A stretch of DNA of 64,000 bases from Cryptomeria japonica (GCF_030272615.1 NC_081412.1:474346157-474410156), one strand, 5' to 3'; counted from the first letter of the stretch, positions 9,947-23,071 are shown. The notes: a model not told the origin generated them from the sequence alone. A program made the numbers and translations.

Positions 9947-11412
9947 TGTAATGTCCCCTTTCTGAAATAGAATGTAATAATAAATAATTAGAAAGATTAG
10001 TAAAATAAGGTATGTCTTCAGTATTTTTGATATGTGACAATAGTCTTGTGAAATCTCCTTGTATTATCTTTATAAATGATAACAACATTAAAGCCCACTA
10101 TATTCTTCGTTATACTGATCGTTGATTAGTAACTAGTTGACTAAGACATACAAGATCATGACTCTACCATTGATTACATTGATCACATACGGTCAACATA
10201 ACTAGTGTTAGATACATAATCTGATATATTCAAGAAGCCATCCCATATCATCACCAAGACAACAGGGAAAATTAGATATTGAGACAGTAAATACAAGGAT
10301 GATATACATATTCATATAGGTGTAACCTCTCTTTCCCTAATCAATCATGTCTATACTAAATGTTAATTCCTACTTGGTGTTTGACATAGGTAGACTTCTA
10401 CACAACACAGCACTTTAAATATTTTCTGTGTAGGTTATATATTTGACAACTGAAAGTTGTAGGATTGTAGAGAGTAGACTTACGTGGAGAACTTTAGATG
10501 TTTAACAGGTGAAAACTGCCAGACTATGTTAATTAGTGCCATACTCCTACCACTTCAACATGAATTTTGCAGGGTTTATAATTTGTATTTTCTTAATACT
10601 ATATCTAACATATGTTTGCACTTGGCTAGAATGTTCTTTCTACTTCTCAACCTATTTCTCCTCCCCCCTCGTATTCCTCAACATGTTGGTAGGGAGCCTA
10701 ATCTTATTGAGAAACTTCATCCTACTGTATCTAATATCTCCCCTTTTGATTTCATTCAAACTTCACCTACATGCCATTCATATCTCCACTTATGATTTTA
10801 TTCAAACTTCACCTACATTAATAAGTATAGGATAAAGTATACCTTAATTGATAATGGATCAGGTTTTAATTTTGTAACATAAACTTGTTACATTAAATCA
10901 ATATGGATACCTCCCTCATTCAACTTTATTGTCTCTCTATTCATGGCTTTGATTATGTTGGCAACATTTGTTAGGTTGATGTAGCCAATTTAGAACAAAA
11001 ATGAAATCATTAATAAAAACACAAAGAGATACTAGAATGGACCAATTTTTACTTCACTATTCTTCTCTTCCAATCTATTTCTACAAATGCAAAAAAATTA
11101 CAATAACAAGTAATCCAAAATTACCCTTTTTTGGTAGTTTTTGACAACTTTCAGTACTTACCATTCTTTGGTAATTTTCAAACTTATTGAAAAAATGATG
11201 AGAAATTTATAAATATCTAAAAATCATAACTTTGATGCAAATTGCCAACTTTCTAAACTAATAAGAAACATCAGTTTAAAAATAACTAAAAAATCAACCT
11301 TCTAAAATCTAAAATAACTAAAAAATCAACCTTCTAAAATCTAAAATAACTAAAAAATCAGCTTTCTAAATTCTTTGAAAAAATGGAAAATGCTCTTTTT
11401 GAAGCCCCTACA
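9947..11412 (-). mobile_element. Putative 3' LTR of a minus-strand Ty3/gypsy element
   Basis: On the minus strand this begins TGTAGGGGCTTC and ends GGGGACATTACA, the same 12-base end as the well-supported solo LTR at 47612-49354. A purine-rich AAAGGAGAA lies just upstream of the start on the minus strand, as a polypurine tract should. It directly follows the C-terminal pol remnant at 11440-11980. The matching 5' LTR was not found, so the limits are provisional. Confidence 0.4.
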
Positions 11413-11439
11413 TTATTCTCCTTTGGTTGAAAAGAACGC

Positions 11440-13265
11440 ATAAGTTTCTATCCTCAAATTGTTGCCACTTGCGTTGATGCAACTTCTTCAACTCCAAGTC
11501 TATAATTTGGGTGCTATCTACTCGCAATGGTCTATTCCACTATACCAAATATCTATTATGTTAACCTTGTAGAATGTGAATTGTCTTCATTCCCACTATT
11601 TTTCCTTTTGGCTCTTCTTCCACATGCATTTCATCTTTAATAAAATTGAAAAAATTAAATTTTACCTCATTCTCCTCCACTGTTACTGCAAAATCATCAT
11701 CTTCATTTCGAGTTGTACTATGATGTTTAAAATCTTGAACATACCCTAAAGGAACTAATTTGGGTATTTTTTCAGCTTCTTCTCTGCGCATCATCAAGGC
11801 ATAACAGAAACTTGTTACCTTCAATTCTAAGGCATAACAAAAACGTGTTACCTTCAATTCTTTGACTGGTTCTCTTGTAGACATTAAACTAGTAATTTTG
11901 TGTTCATCCTTAAGAGGCAATACAATCACTTTCGAACCATCCTTCCAAAATTTATATGTATTTTTTTGGCCATCATGCAATGCCTTCTAGTCATATTACC
12001 ATGGTCTTCCCAATAACACATGGAATGCATCCATTGGAATGACATCACGCCATACTTCATCTTTGTAAGTTTTTCCTATAGATAACTTAACCAAGCACCT
12101 CTTATTAATAACAACTTCATTTCCCTTTTTAAACCATGAAATACCATAAGGATAGGGATGATTTTCACATTAAAAGTTTATTTTATGTACCATTTCTCTA
12201 GAAATCATTTTCTCACAACTATCACTATCAACAATAACATGACATACATTTCCACCTTAAGTGCAACCAGTTTGAAAAGTATTTATTCAAATCCAAGAAC
12301 CTTCACAAGTTCTTATTTATTACCAAACAATAACTTATCTATTTTATTGGCTTTAATTTTTTAATAAGAGAGGAACAATTTATCCTCATAGAGTCAAATG
12401 GTTATAGGTGGTTGCATTCAAAAGTAGTCAAGTTAAAATTTTACATGTCTAGACAAGGGTTTGAAAGTACTCAAGTATACATAGTATGTACTAGTCCAAG
12501 TTAAAATGGAAATTTGGATCACTTATAGACTATAGAAGGGACTAATTTAATGGAGGAGAGACATGGATGACCCAACTTCACACAAAATTGGTCTAAGGTA
12601 GGAATTATGGTAAAGATCACACCCAATATTTTAGGTCCAACCTAGATACAAAGCGTTATGGAACCAATAGAAGGATAAATGAAACCATCATGCATGTTAA
12701 TCAAGACTTCAATTTTTTCATTATTATTTGATACAATTAATATGTGTAAAGTAACTCTTCTACAACAAAATTTACCATGTATACTAGATTAATGAATACC
12801 TCACATGTAGGTTTGTCATTAATTATTGTGGTATTTTAAAAAAGTCCATCGGGTTGATGCTGAGAGTTATCTCTCTGGATGAAGATAATGTGAGATTCAA
12901 GATTAGGATTAGGTTTTTCTTTGTTATGGAAAGCATATATCATTTTAATTATTCTTTCAAGTTGGTAAGTTAGGGAATAAAGATCTCTAGAAGAGGAATT
13001 TAGTTTGACAAAATCTATTGAATGGAAAAGTAATGCATTGGTAAAATTTTACAAGTTTTCATTAGGAAGTTGTATGGATTTACTCTCTTTATTATGTATA
13101 CCAAACACCTATATGATATTAGGGTCAATAAGGTCTTGGAGCTCATGTCTTAGATGCATACGTCACTCAATATCATATCAAGAAGTACCATGATAGTAAC
13201 AAAAGGCCTTTAGGTTAATGATAGAGTTACGATTTTGGAAGCATCTTTGAGATTTTTTGGAGTAG
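11440..13265 (-). pseudogene. Internally deleted Ty3/gypsy gag-protease-tail, minus strand
   Basis: Reading the minus strand from right to left: a Cys/His motif with CYYHGTS at about 13206-13180, typical of the end of gag; a retropepsin-like region at about 12270-12210 whose active-site motif reads D-S-D rather than D-S/T-G; a PR-RT linker with LLGRPW-like and HDGQKNTY signatures (about 12020-11945); then, without any reverse transcriptase, RNase H or integrase core, a YLV-W chromodomain-like tail near 11560-11500. In intact elements more than 2 kb of polymerase lies between linker and tail. Stops and frameshifts are frequent. It is a dead, non-autonomous deletion derivative. Its gag N-terminal part appears to continue at 14650-14950, where a second element was inserted. 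Confidence 0.6.
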
Positions 13266-13269
13266 GTCT

Positions 13270-14440
13270 ACTTAAGTTATATTTTAGAAATTTAATAATA
13301 ATACAATGTAAGGATTAAAAAATCTAGGAAATATTTTTATTATTTGGTCTAGATGAAAAGTGGGTTGAAATAGGAGGTGTTACAAGTGCTACTTGTTCCT
13401 AAATACAATTAGAAGGAGTATTTATTTTAATAAATATTTTACTTTTGTTCTTAAATTTTGTTGATAAGATGAAGGAAACACATCTAACTGGTAAACTAGA
13501 TTCATCTTGACTAACTAATAGTTAATAATCAAGACGGGTTGTCCATAATTATGTAAATGAATTAAATTTCATGAACAACATCTAATCTTAAATTCTTGAC
13601 CATAGGTTTCTAATGGAAAACCTTTATAAATCAACATCTAGAAGAGAGTATCAAATTTATGAATAAATATTTTGATTTCCACCTAGAAAATCTATTATTT
13701 TTCCTTTACTCCTTATTCACAATGTGCCAAATCAATTAAAGTTACTTGAGGTCCACTATTGTTTTAAAAATATTGTATTAATTGATTAACAAGTTGTGAA
13801 TAAGATTTAATTAAATTTTTATGTAATTATAAAAAAAAAACCAAGGCCATTCCTTTCAATGAACAATGAAAGTGTTTTACAACAAGAACATTCTAAAGAA
13901 TGGAATCACTGTATAAAGTGCTAAAAGTGAATGCATGAGTGTTAGGGTCTTATTTCCCATTATATCTCTCAAGATTTGGTTTCTCAATGTTTTAGGTAAT
14001 GGGAGTCTTTAGAATGGTGTATGAAGGTAGAGTACAAGTGTAATATTATGGAAGGGTCAGTTGAGGTTGATTTTTTCTTACCTTGTCTAGCTTTTGTTGT
14101 AATGAAGAAATATATTGCAATAGCTTGTTAATTATGAAGTTGGAAGGTGAATTAATTTGTGAAAGCTTGGAATTTAAAGGTCAAGTGAAATTAATGGTAG
14201 GTGGTGGAACATTGTGGTAGGTAAGATGTGGAGCGGATTTCTTAATGGTATGGTAAGGATTTTGAGAAAAAAAGAGAGAGTAGAGGAGTGTGGGAAATAA
14301 GTATATTGATAATAAGGATTCAAACACATAACCCCAAAAATAATGTTAGTGGCATTACCATTTTATGTGCAACAATAGACATGATGAAATATGTGAATGT
14401 GGGAATAGAAGATACTATGATGGGTATCAATAGTGACATC
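13270..14440. other. Decayed spacer, probably gag region of the minus-strand gypsy element
   Basis: No long frame survives. Position between two gag-like segments of the same orientation suggests degraded gag sequence. No independent motif supports this. Confidence 0.3.
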
Positions 14441-14455
14441 CCTATTCGGTTTTGA

Positions 14456-14625
<170 letters not shown>

Positions 14626-14639
14626 AAGTATGTCTATGT

Positions 14640-14957
14640 AACTGGCCATGATGTTAGTGATTTGATCTACTATGTGAGAGACACTACATATAATATCCAC
14701 AACATGTGAGTCGCCATGTATTGATCTTCTTAGATTCTCAATTAGAGCGCTAATCTCTCCATTCAAGTATTTTGTATTCTTAAATTGTTGGAATCCTTAT
14801 AATTCCTTGTTGATCTTCTTTACTTGTTCATCAAACTCTTGAACCATAGGGTTATACACATCATGAGAATCATGACAGTAGTTGTTTACATGTATTATAT
14901 GTAATGCCTACCACAAAACCCTATAGAAACTAACATATAATCTAGGAAAAGATGGAA
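14640..14957 (-). pseudogene. Gag-like N-terminal remnant of the minus-strand gypsy element
   Basis: The minus strand translates as a charged, helical segment (about 14850-14740) with an EFDEQVKKINKEL-like run, ending in the TA microsatellite. It has the same orientation as the remnant at 11440-13265 and lies where that element's gag N-terminus should be. The plus-strand element at 14963 has inserted just upstream of it. Assignment rests on position and composition rather than a firm motif. Confidence 0.35.
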
Positions 14958-14962
14958 ATAAA

Positions 14963-16393
14963 TGTCAAGTCCCCTCTTTAGCTTTGTCTAGCAGAGACAT
15001 GTGAGTTAGCTTATTATGGGGTCTTGTAGGCTGACAGTGATGGATAGAGACTCAGTGTGGTTATACAATGTTTGGGACTTGGTGTTCTACCAGTAGTTGA
15101 TCAGTTTGGAGCAATTCCTTATTTTTAGGAGGTAGTTCCTACATTTATGGAGGATATCCCTACTATTTAGGAGGTTATGACCATACCCAGGGTTGGGTCT
15201 CCTTGAGATTATTCCTTGGGTTCAGTTTCAGAGGATTTGGCTTCATTTCCTAGTTTCTAGGAGCATCCCTAGATTTTAGGGATGAGATTGCCAGTGGATC
15301 TTTGATTTTCGACTTCAGTCACAGATAGGTGGCAGGTTGACTTTCTCGTTTGTGGTGTCATTTGAGCATTTTGCAGCTATTCGGGTTATATTTCTAATAT
15401 TTCCTAAGTTAGATTTTATTATTGAAATAAGGCTATGTTTATAGCCATTTTGGAGTAATAAGGGGTTTTTGGCCTCATCTGGATGCATAACCCTTGGTGT
15501 AATAGCTCATCTGAAAGGTCTTGGACTTTTCTAAATATTTCTCTCTTGACTCAGATCCTTTCGGTGAATGGATTTCTTTATATTTGAAAAAGGGTCGTTT
15601 TCTATGCACTTGGCAACTTAAAATGAGAAATATAACATTTTAACCCTAAACGCCACATTGAGTCACTTTTATGGTTCGAGCTAAGTGGGAAGGTATTATA
15701 AGGAAGTTGAGACCTAATTCTTCATTATCTTCTACACATTTTACATCTTGGATTTGAGATTTTGGCTCTAGAAGAGCTTTTCAGCATCTGGGACGCCAAC
15801 CCCAATGCCTTGCCTATTTGGGATGTAGCCCCCAAATACAGTGGTTTGGATTTGCTTGCAGCTATTAGCATCTTGGAGATTGTACAACTCAATTTTTGGA
15901 GGTTTCAGTGATTCTGACAGAGTTTAGCATGGTGTTTAAGGGTTTCTATCCAGTTGGGTGTACTTGGTAGCCGTACGGCTATACCTGGCAGCCACTTTCC
16001 TTCCCACGTGCAGCACTTGGGGGGCTGGAATCTTGCCGTAGCTTCATTCCTGGTTATATTACTCTTTCAGCATCCAGGTTGGGTTCATTCTTGATTGTAA
16101 TCTTCCTGAAATTATTGGAAATCTTCATCTGGTTAAATATTTAATTTTATATTCAGAAATCTGCCTTGAATCAAATTTGTTTTGGCTGTATATGAACTTC
16201 ATTTTCAGTACTTTGTTCATGTACTTTTACTTCATTTATTACTTGTTGAAAAATCATCAAAACACAAAAAGAATCCAACCCTTCTGCAACCTTTGTCTAT
16301 TTCTGAAAGAAAATATTAATAAATAGGAAAAATCAATTTAAAATAATACAAATTACAGCAGATCAGTAAAAGAGATCCATCAGGGATCTTTTA
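14963..16393 (+). mobile_element. 5' LTR of Ty3/gypsy element
   Basis: A 1431-bp direct repeat of 21635-23066, starting TGTCAAGTCCCC and ending GGGATCTTTTA. It is followed by one base and then the primer-binding site. A TATAAGGA in the 3' half (about 15697) could be the LTR promoter. In the first 190 bp the two LTRs differ at roughly a dozen positions, so the insertion is not recent. Confidence 0.88.
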
Positions 16394-16394
16394 G

Positions 16395-16406
16395 TGGTAT
16401 CAGAGC
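16395..16406 (+). other. Primer-binding site (initiator tRNA-Met type)
   Basis: TGGTATCAGAGC starts two bases after the 5' LTR end. This sequence complements the 3' end of plant initiator tRNA-Met and primes minus-strand DNA synthesis in most plant LTR retrotransposons. Confidence 0.9.
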
Positions 16407-16558
16407 TATCATCCTGCTAGCCTATAGGGTTTGTGTGGAATTTTCACACCAGGGTTACACTTTATTCTATGCATCTGGGTAGAGAGGAGATACACAGGTA
16501 TTATACACACAGGGTAGCTCAACAAAAGCGTCAGAGTGGAATTGAATAGGTACCCAAT

Positions 16559-19500
16559 ATGGCAGATGAATAACTGGGTGCTAGACAAAACCGAATTGAG
16601 GATGAAGAATGGAAGATGATGAGAACTCTCATCACTACACAGCCCAGGATAGTCCAGACACTTGACAGATTACAGGAAACCTTGGCATGAATGGAGTTGG
16701 ATAGACATAGGGGTAGACATGGGCGAAGTAGATCAGTTTCAGTGGCAAGCAGTCAACATAGCCATCAGTCCCATTCATCAGTTGGGAGCTCCCTTCATTC
16801 CTCTAGGCGGGAACGCCATCGTACACCTGCTATGGATAGACCTTTGCTTCCTCAGTTTGTACTAGGTGAACAACCAGTACAGGTAGATCCACCAGAGGTT
16901 GGGTTCCAGGAGTCAGTTTTGGCAGCCATAGCTGAGTGGAGAGCCCTACCCCCAGAGGTTAGGGATGTTTTCCCTCTTCCCCAGTATTGTGCACAACGTA
17001 GAGATACAACTAGGATCAGAGGAGATCGTGGTTATAGACCACCACAACAGTAGAACTATGACCTCAATAGAGCTACTAGGAAGATCACATTGGCTACATA
17101 TGATGGCTCTGGTGATACGAGTGTACGAGCTTGGGTGCACAAGCTAGACATATATCTATCCTTGAGGCCCATGCCTGAGCGTGAGGCTATTCAGTTTGTT
17201 GTGTTGCATTTAGATGGGATTGCCTATGATTGGTGGCACCATGGATTGGTCACCCAGGATCACGCCTTAGTGCGTTCCTATGTCGAGTTCACTGAACGAC
17301 TCATTACACGGTTTGATCGTAAGGATACAGAGCTCTACTATAGAGAGTTGGCACATCTTAGATAGACTGGGCATGCAGAAGCTTATATTAATGAGTTCTA
17401 GCATATTGCGGTTATGGTACCTGATATGCCCTAGAGGCGAAGTGTGATGTTATTTATTGAGGGATTGCAGGATAGACTTAAGGGATTGGTACATGCTTTC
17501 CAGCCGGCCACTCTTAAGGAGGCCATTGATGTGACATTGAGATTGGATACTATTCCCACTTCTTATCAGGTAGATAAGAAGCCATTCAGGGACTCCCGGC
17601 CTGCACAAAATGCCAATACTTCATAGAATAAAGGAGGGTCATCATCTAGACCTCCTTGGATGAATCAGGAGACGAGGAGCGAATTGAGAAGGAAAAAGCT
17701 ATGCTTTTCCTGCAAGGAACCTTGGGAACCAAGACACCGTTGTATGGGTAAAGGAAAGGTTCATTTGATTGAGGTGACAGCTGAGTTAGGGGATGAGGAG
17801 GTACCCGACACTGACACTGAGGATAGCATGGAGGATGTTGAGCAGGTGCAGACACAGTTGGAGTTAGATACCCCTGAGCCTTTGGCGACAACCAAAGTAA
17901 CTATGGCTACCCTCTCTAGTTCTCCTAAATTTCGTGCCTTTCGGTTGAAAGGTACACTGAAGGGAAAGCAGGTCATGAGCTTGGTAGACACAGGTGCCAT
18001 GCATAACGTTATTGATCAGAAGTTAGTGGAGAGGCGTGGATTATAGTATGAGGATTTTGGTGGTTTTGGAGTGAAGGTGGCAGATGGTGCAGTTTTGGGC
18101 TATACTAAATGGATTCCACAACTTAGTATTTAGATGGGGGATTATACTCTGACCGATGATTTTTATGTGCTTCCATTAGAGGAATATGATGTGGTCTTGG
18201 GCATGCAGTGGTTACAAGGTATTGGGCATTACATTATTGATCACCACCGTATGCAGTTAGAGTTCCTTTCTGGGGGGAAGAAGACTATCTTGAGGGAAAC
18301 TTCAGATGGTGGACCTAAGGAGGTGTCTTCTCGCAAGATGGAGACTATTATTAGACATAATGATGTGATTTGGGCTACACATTGTTTGGTGAAGTCCAAA
18401 ACACCTACACCTCAAGATGGCAGGGCATTTCATGTTGATATTCAGTCAGTGATGGACCGTCATGGGAGAGTATTTGGTGACATACCTTCTGGAGTGCCTC
18501 TAGGTAGAGGTTTTGATCATGGTATAGAGATGGAGGATGGAGCGAAGCTAGTGATTACTACCCCATATCATCATCCTAGAGCCTATAAGGATGAGATTGA
18601 GAAGACTATTCATGAGTTGTTGGATATGGGTTTCATTCGGCCTAGTTCTAGCCCCTTTGCTTCTTCTGTAGTGCTTGTTAAGAAGAAGGATGGGACTCTA
18701 CAGATGTGTATAGATTACAGAGCCTTGAACAAGAAGACAATCAAGAATAGATACCCTATTCCACGCATTGATGAGTTGTTGGATGAGCTTCATGGAGCTA
18801 TCCACTTCTCTAAGATTGATCTTCATTCAGGTTACCATCAGATACGTGTACAAGCAGAGGATGTACACAAGACTGCCTTCCATTGTCACTATGGGCACTT
18901 TGAGTTTCTGGTAATTCCTTTTGGCCTTACCAATGCACTAGCCACTTTCCAGTCCTGTATGAACCATATCTTCAACAAGCAGTTGAGGAAGTCGGTTCTA
19001 GTGTTCTTTGACGACATATTGATTTACAATCATACTTGGGAGGACCATCTTAGACATGTTGAGGAGGTACTTAGCATTATGGAGAGCTAGTCTCTATTTG
19101 TGAAGTTATCCAAATGTGAGTTTGGACTTAGGGAGGTTTTATATTTGGTCCATGTGATCAGTGCTGATGGGGTGAAGGTGCATGAGGAGAAGATTCAGGC
19201 GATTTGGGATTGGCCCTGCCCTTAGAACATTACTGAGTTATGTGGGTTCTTTGGTTTATGTGCTTATTACAGAAGATTTGTGAGAGGTTTCTCTCAGTTG
19301 GCAGCACCTTTGATAGACCTCACAAAGAAAGGGGCATTTAGATGGACAGAACAGGCACAGGGAGTCTTTAATAGACTCAAGGAGGTTATGAGCACTTGTC
19401 TAGTTTTGGCATTACTTGATTTCTCGTAGCCATTTGTCCTAGAGTGTGATGCTTTAGGTCTAGGCATAGGAGTTGTGTTGATGTAGAACAGACATCCCAT

Positions 19501-21623
19501 TACCTATGAGAGCCAGAAGCTACAAGATAATGAGAGGTTGTACTCTACCTATGATAAGGAAATGTTGGCTATTATGCATGCTTTAGCCAAATTTAGACAG
19601 TATCTTGTTGGCAGCAAATTTGTGGTAAGAACCAACCACAACAGTTTGAAATATTTCCTAGATCAGACAGAGCTCAATGATTGACAACAAAAATGGGTGA
19701 GAAAGATTCAGGCTTATGATTTCGATATCAAATTCATAAAGGGGAAGAATAATACTATGGCTGATGCACTCTCTAGGAAACCCTCACTTGTTGCCCTATG
19801 TTCATTGAGTGAGATTTCAGCAGATTCGAAGGCTCAACTTTTGGTTGAGTATTCCAAAAATCAGCATGCTTGTGAGGTCATGGATGGTTTGATAGTGGAT
19901 GACATATAGAGTGTGGTAGATGACATTATCTATTACAAGGGCAGGGTTTATCTTGTTACGGGTTCACAGTTGAAGGAACAAATTTTGCATGATTTCCATG
20001 ATACTCCTATGGTAGGACATCTAGGGTATGTTAAGACTTACAGAGTGGTTCGGGAGAGATTCTCTTGGAAGGGTCTCAAAGATGATGTTTTGCGGCATGT
20101 CTATGAGTGTATGACTTGTCAGCAGAACAAGTCAGAGCATACTTATCCTGTTGGGTTGTTACAACCCTTGCCTATACCGGAACAGAAGTGGACTAGGATT
20201 TCTATGGACTTCATTACAGGTCTTCCTTGGGTGCAAGGGAAGGATTGTATCTATGTGGTCATGGATAGGCTTACAAAATATGCCCCACTTCTTTCCCATT
20301 GTAGTTGATTTTACAGCATCTCAGGTGTCTGAGCTATTTTTCAGAGAGGTGTTTAGACTCCATGGTCTTCCCAAGACCATAGTGAGTGACAGGGACAACA
20401 GATTCATGAGTTCCTTTTGGCAGGAACTTTTTAGGCTAGCAGGCATTGAGTTGACACCTAGTACTAGTTACCACCCTCAAACAGATGGACATACCAAAAT
20501 AGTCAATAAGTGGGTTGAGGGATATTTACGTAACTATGTGTCAGAGTAGTAGAAGGCATGGGTATGTTGCTTGTATTTGGGCGAGTATTGTTATAATACT
20601 ACGCACCACATGTCCATTGGTATGACGCCTTTCAGAGCTCTCTACGGCTATGAGTCATTGTCCTTCATTGATTTAGCTCCGAGTGATAGTAGAGTTCCTT
20701 TGGCTCAGGATTGGTTATAGGAGAACCAGGATATCATGAGATCTCTCAGGGACAATTTACAGCATGTGCATAATCAGTAAAAGATATACGTTGATCGACA
20801 TAGGATTGAGAGAGCATTTGAGGTGGATGACATGGTTTTCTTATGCTTACAACCATACCGACAAAGCACCCTTAAAGGGGGGGAAGCTGAGAAGCTGAAA
20901 CCGCATTTTTATGGACCATACAGGGTACTCAGGCGAGTTGAAGAGGTTGCTTATGAGGTTGAGTTACAGGGTGTTCACCATATGTCCATTGGTATGACGC
21001 CTTTCCAAGCTCTCTACGGTTGTGAGGCGTTGTCCTTCATTGATTTAGCTCTGAGTGGCAGTAGAGTTCCTTTGGCTCAGGATTGGTTATAGGAGAACCA
21101 GGATATCATGAGATCTCTCAGGGACAATTTATAGCATGCACAAAATTAGTAAAAGATATACATTGATCGACATAGGATTGAGAGAGCATTTGAGGTGGAT
21201 GACATGGTCTTCTTGTGCTTACAACCATACTGACAAAGCATCCTTAAAGGCGGGGAAGCTGAGAAGCTCAAACCACATTTTTATGGACCATACAGGGTAC
21301 TCAGGCGAGTTGAAGAGGTTGCTTATGAGGTTGAGTTACAACCTAGTAGTAAAATTCATAATGTGTTTCATGTATCTTGCCTAAAAAAGGTCCTTGGACA
21401 GCATATTACAGTTTCACCCAATTTGCCTCCAATGGATGAGGAAGGTAAATTGACTTTGGTTCTTGAGGAGATTCTTCAGGTGAGGGAATGACAGTTGAGA
21501 AGTATGGTGATTCGTGAGTATTTGATACGTTGGAGAGATCTCCCTATAAAGGATGCCACTTCGAAGGGTGAGGCCATTTTACAACATCCAGCATTACAGT
21601 TGCTTGTGGGAAAGCATCTTTGA
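16559..21623 (+). pseudogene. Ty3/gypsy gag-pol polyprotein, degenerate (chromovirus-like)
   Basis: One reading frame runs from the ATG at 16559 to about 20280, then shifts by one frame to the terminal stop at 21621-21623. Domains in order: gag (16691-17630); zinc knuckle CFSC-x7-HRC (about 17702-17745); retropepsin D-T-G (about 17987); reverse transcriptase (18540-19080) with FFDD at the active site; RNase H (about 19430-19790); integrase H-H-C-C zinc finger (20000-20130) and D-D-E core (20200-20500); a C-terminal basic and chromodomain-like tail (20820-21600). The order PR-RT-RH-IN is Ty3/gypsy. More than a dozen in-frame stops, mostly TAG, a frameshift and a 372-bp duplication make it inactive. 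The nearest lineage is probably a chromovirus such as Tekay/Del, by inference. Confidence 0.88.
20604..21347 (+). repeat. 372-bp in-frame tandem duplication in the integrase C-terminus
   Basis: TGTCCATTGG at 20611 recurs at 20983, and the sequence AAGAGGTTGC at 20941 recurs at 21313, both 372 bp apart. The repeat is a multiple of three (124 codons), so the frame is kept. It covers the segment between the integrase core and the chromodomain-like tail. The copies differ at several positions. Confidence 0.88.
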
Positions 21624-21633
21624 GAGGGGAGAA
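21622..21633 (+). other. Polypurine tract
   Basis: GAGAGGGGAGAA ends two bases before the 3' LTR. This is the plus-strand primer site of LTR retrotransposons and overlaps the terminal stop of gag-pol. Confidence 0.8.
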
Positions 21634-21634
21634 C

Positions 21635-23066
21635 TATCATGTCCCTTCTTTAGCTTTGTCTAGCAGAGACATGTGAGTCAGCTTATTATGGGGTCTTGTA
21701 GGCTAACAGTGATGGATAGAGACTCAGTGTGGTTATACAATGTTTGGGACTTGGTGTTATGGCAGTAGTTGATCAGTTTGGAGTAGTTCCTTATTTTTTA
21801 GGAGGTAGTTCCTACGTTTATGGAGGATATCCCTACTATTTAGGAGGTTATGACCATACCCAGAGTTGGGTCTCCTTGAGATTATTCCTTGGGTTCAGTT
21901 TCAGAGGATTTGGGTTTGTTTTCTAGTTTCCAGGAGCATCCCTAGATTTTAGGGATGAGATTGCCAGTGGATCCTTGATTTCTGACTTCACTCACAGATA
22001 GGTGGCAGGTTGACTTTCTGGTTTATGGTGTCATGTGAGCATTTTGCAGCTATTTGGGTTATATTTTTAATATTTCCTAAGTTAGTGTTTATTATTTAAA
22101 TAAGGCTATGTTTATAGCCATTTTGGAGTAATCAGGGGTTTTTGGCCTCATCTGGATTTGTATCTCTTGGTGTAATAGCTCGTTGGAAAGGTCTTGGACT
22201 TTTCTAAATATTTCTCTCTTGACTCAAATCCTTTTGGTGAACGGATTTCTTTATATTTGAAAAAGGGTCATTTTCTATGCACTTGGCAACTGAAAAATGA
22301 GAAATATAACATTTTAACCCTAAACGCCACACTGAGTCACTTTTAGGGTTCGAGCTAAGTGGGAAGGTGTTATAAGGAAGTTGAGACCTAATTCTTCATT
22401 ATCTTCTACACATTTTACATCTTGGATTTGAGATTTTGGCTCTAGAAGAGCTTTTCAGCATCTGGGACGCCAACCCTAATGCCTTCCCTGTTTGGGACGT
22501 AGCCCCCAATACAGTGGTTTGGATTTGCTTGTAGCTATTAGCATCTTGGAGATTGTATGACACACTTTCTAGAGGTTTCAGTGATTCTGACAGAGTTCAG
22601 CATGGGGTTTGGGGGTTTCTATCTAGTTGGGTGTACTTGGCAGCCGTATGGCTGTACTTGGCAGCCACTTTCCTTCCCACGTGTAGCACTTGGGGGGCTG
22701 GAATCTTGCCGTACCTTCATTCCTGGTTATATTACTCTTTCAACATCCAGGTTGGGTTCATTCCTGATTGTAATCTTCCTAAAATTATTGGAAATCTTCA
22801 TCTGGTTAAATATTTGATTTTATATTTAGAAATCTGCATTGAATGGAATTTGTTTTGGTTGTATATGAACTTCATTTTTAGTACTTTGTTCATGTACTTG
22901 TACTTCATTTATTACTTGTTGAAAAATTATCAAAACATAAAAAGAATCCAACCCTTCTGCAACTTCTGTCTATTTCTAAAAGAAAATATTAATAAATGGG
23001 AAAAATCAATTTATAATAATAAAAATTACAGCAGATTAGCAAAAGAGATCCATCAGGGATCTTTCA
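21635..23066 (+). mobile_element. 3' LTR of Ty3/gypsy element
   Basis: A 1432-bp copy of the 5' LTR ending GGGATCTTTCA. Its first dinucleotide is TA instead of TG, a point change. The 188-codon frame at 22553-23119 lies inside this LTR and its flank and is not a gene. Confidence 0.88.
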
Positions 23067-23071
23067 ATAAA

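Larger units (their letters stand above)
14958..23071. repeat. Target site duplication ATAAA flanking the gypsy element
   Basis: ATAAA at 14958-14962 immediately precedes the left LTR and ATAAA at 23067-23071 immediately follows the right LTR. A perfect 5-bp duplication is what Ty3/gypsy integration produces, and it fixes both ends of the element. Confidence 0.85.

Noticed and set aside
10484-10835. Two overlapping hydrophobic frames
   Set aside because: Within the putative LTR at 9947-11412; composition follows T-rich DNA.
17646-18000. Minus-strand frames over the gag-protease region
   Set aside because: Antisense shadows of the gypsy coding strand.
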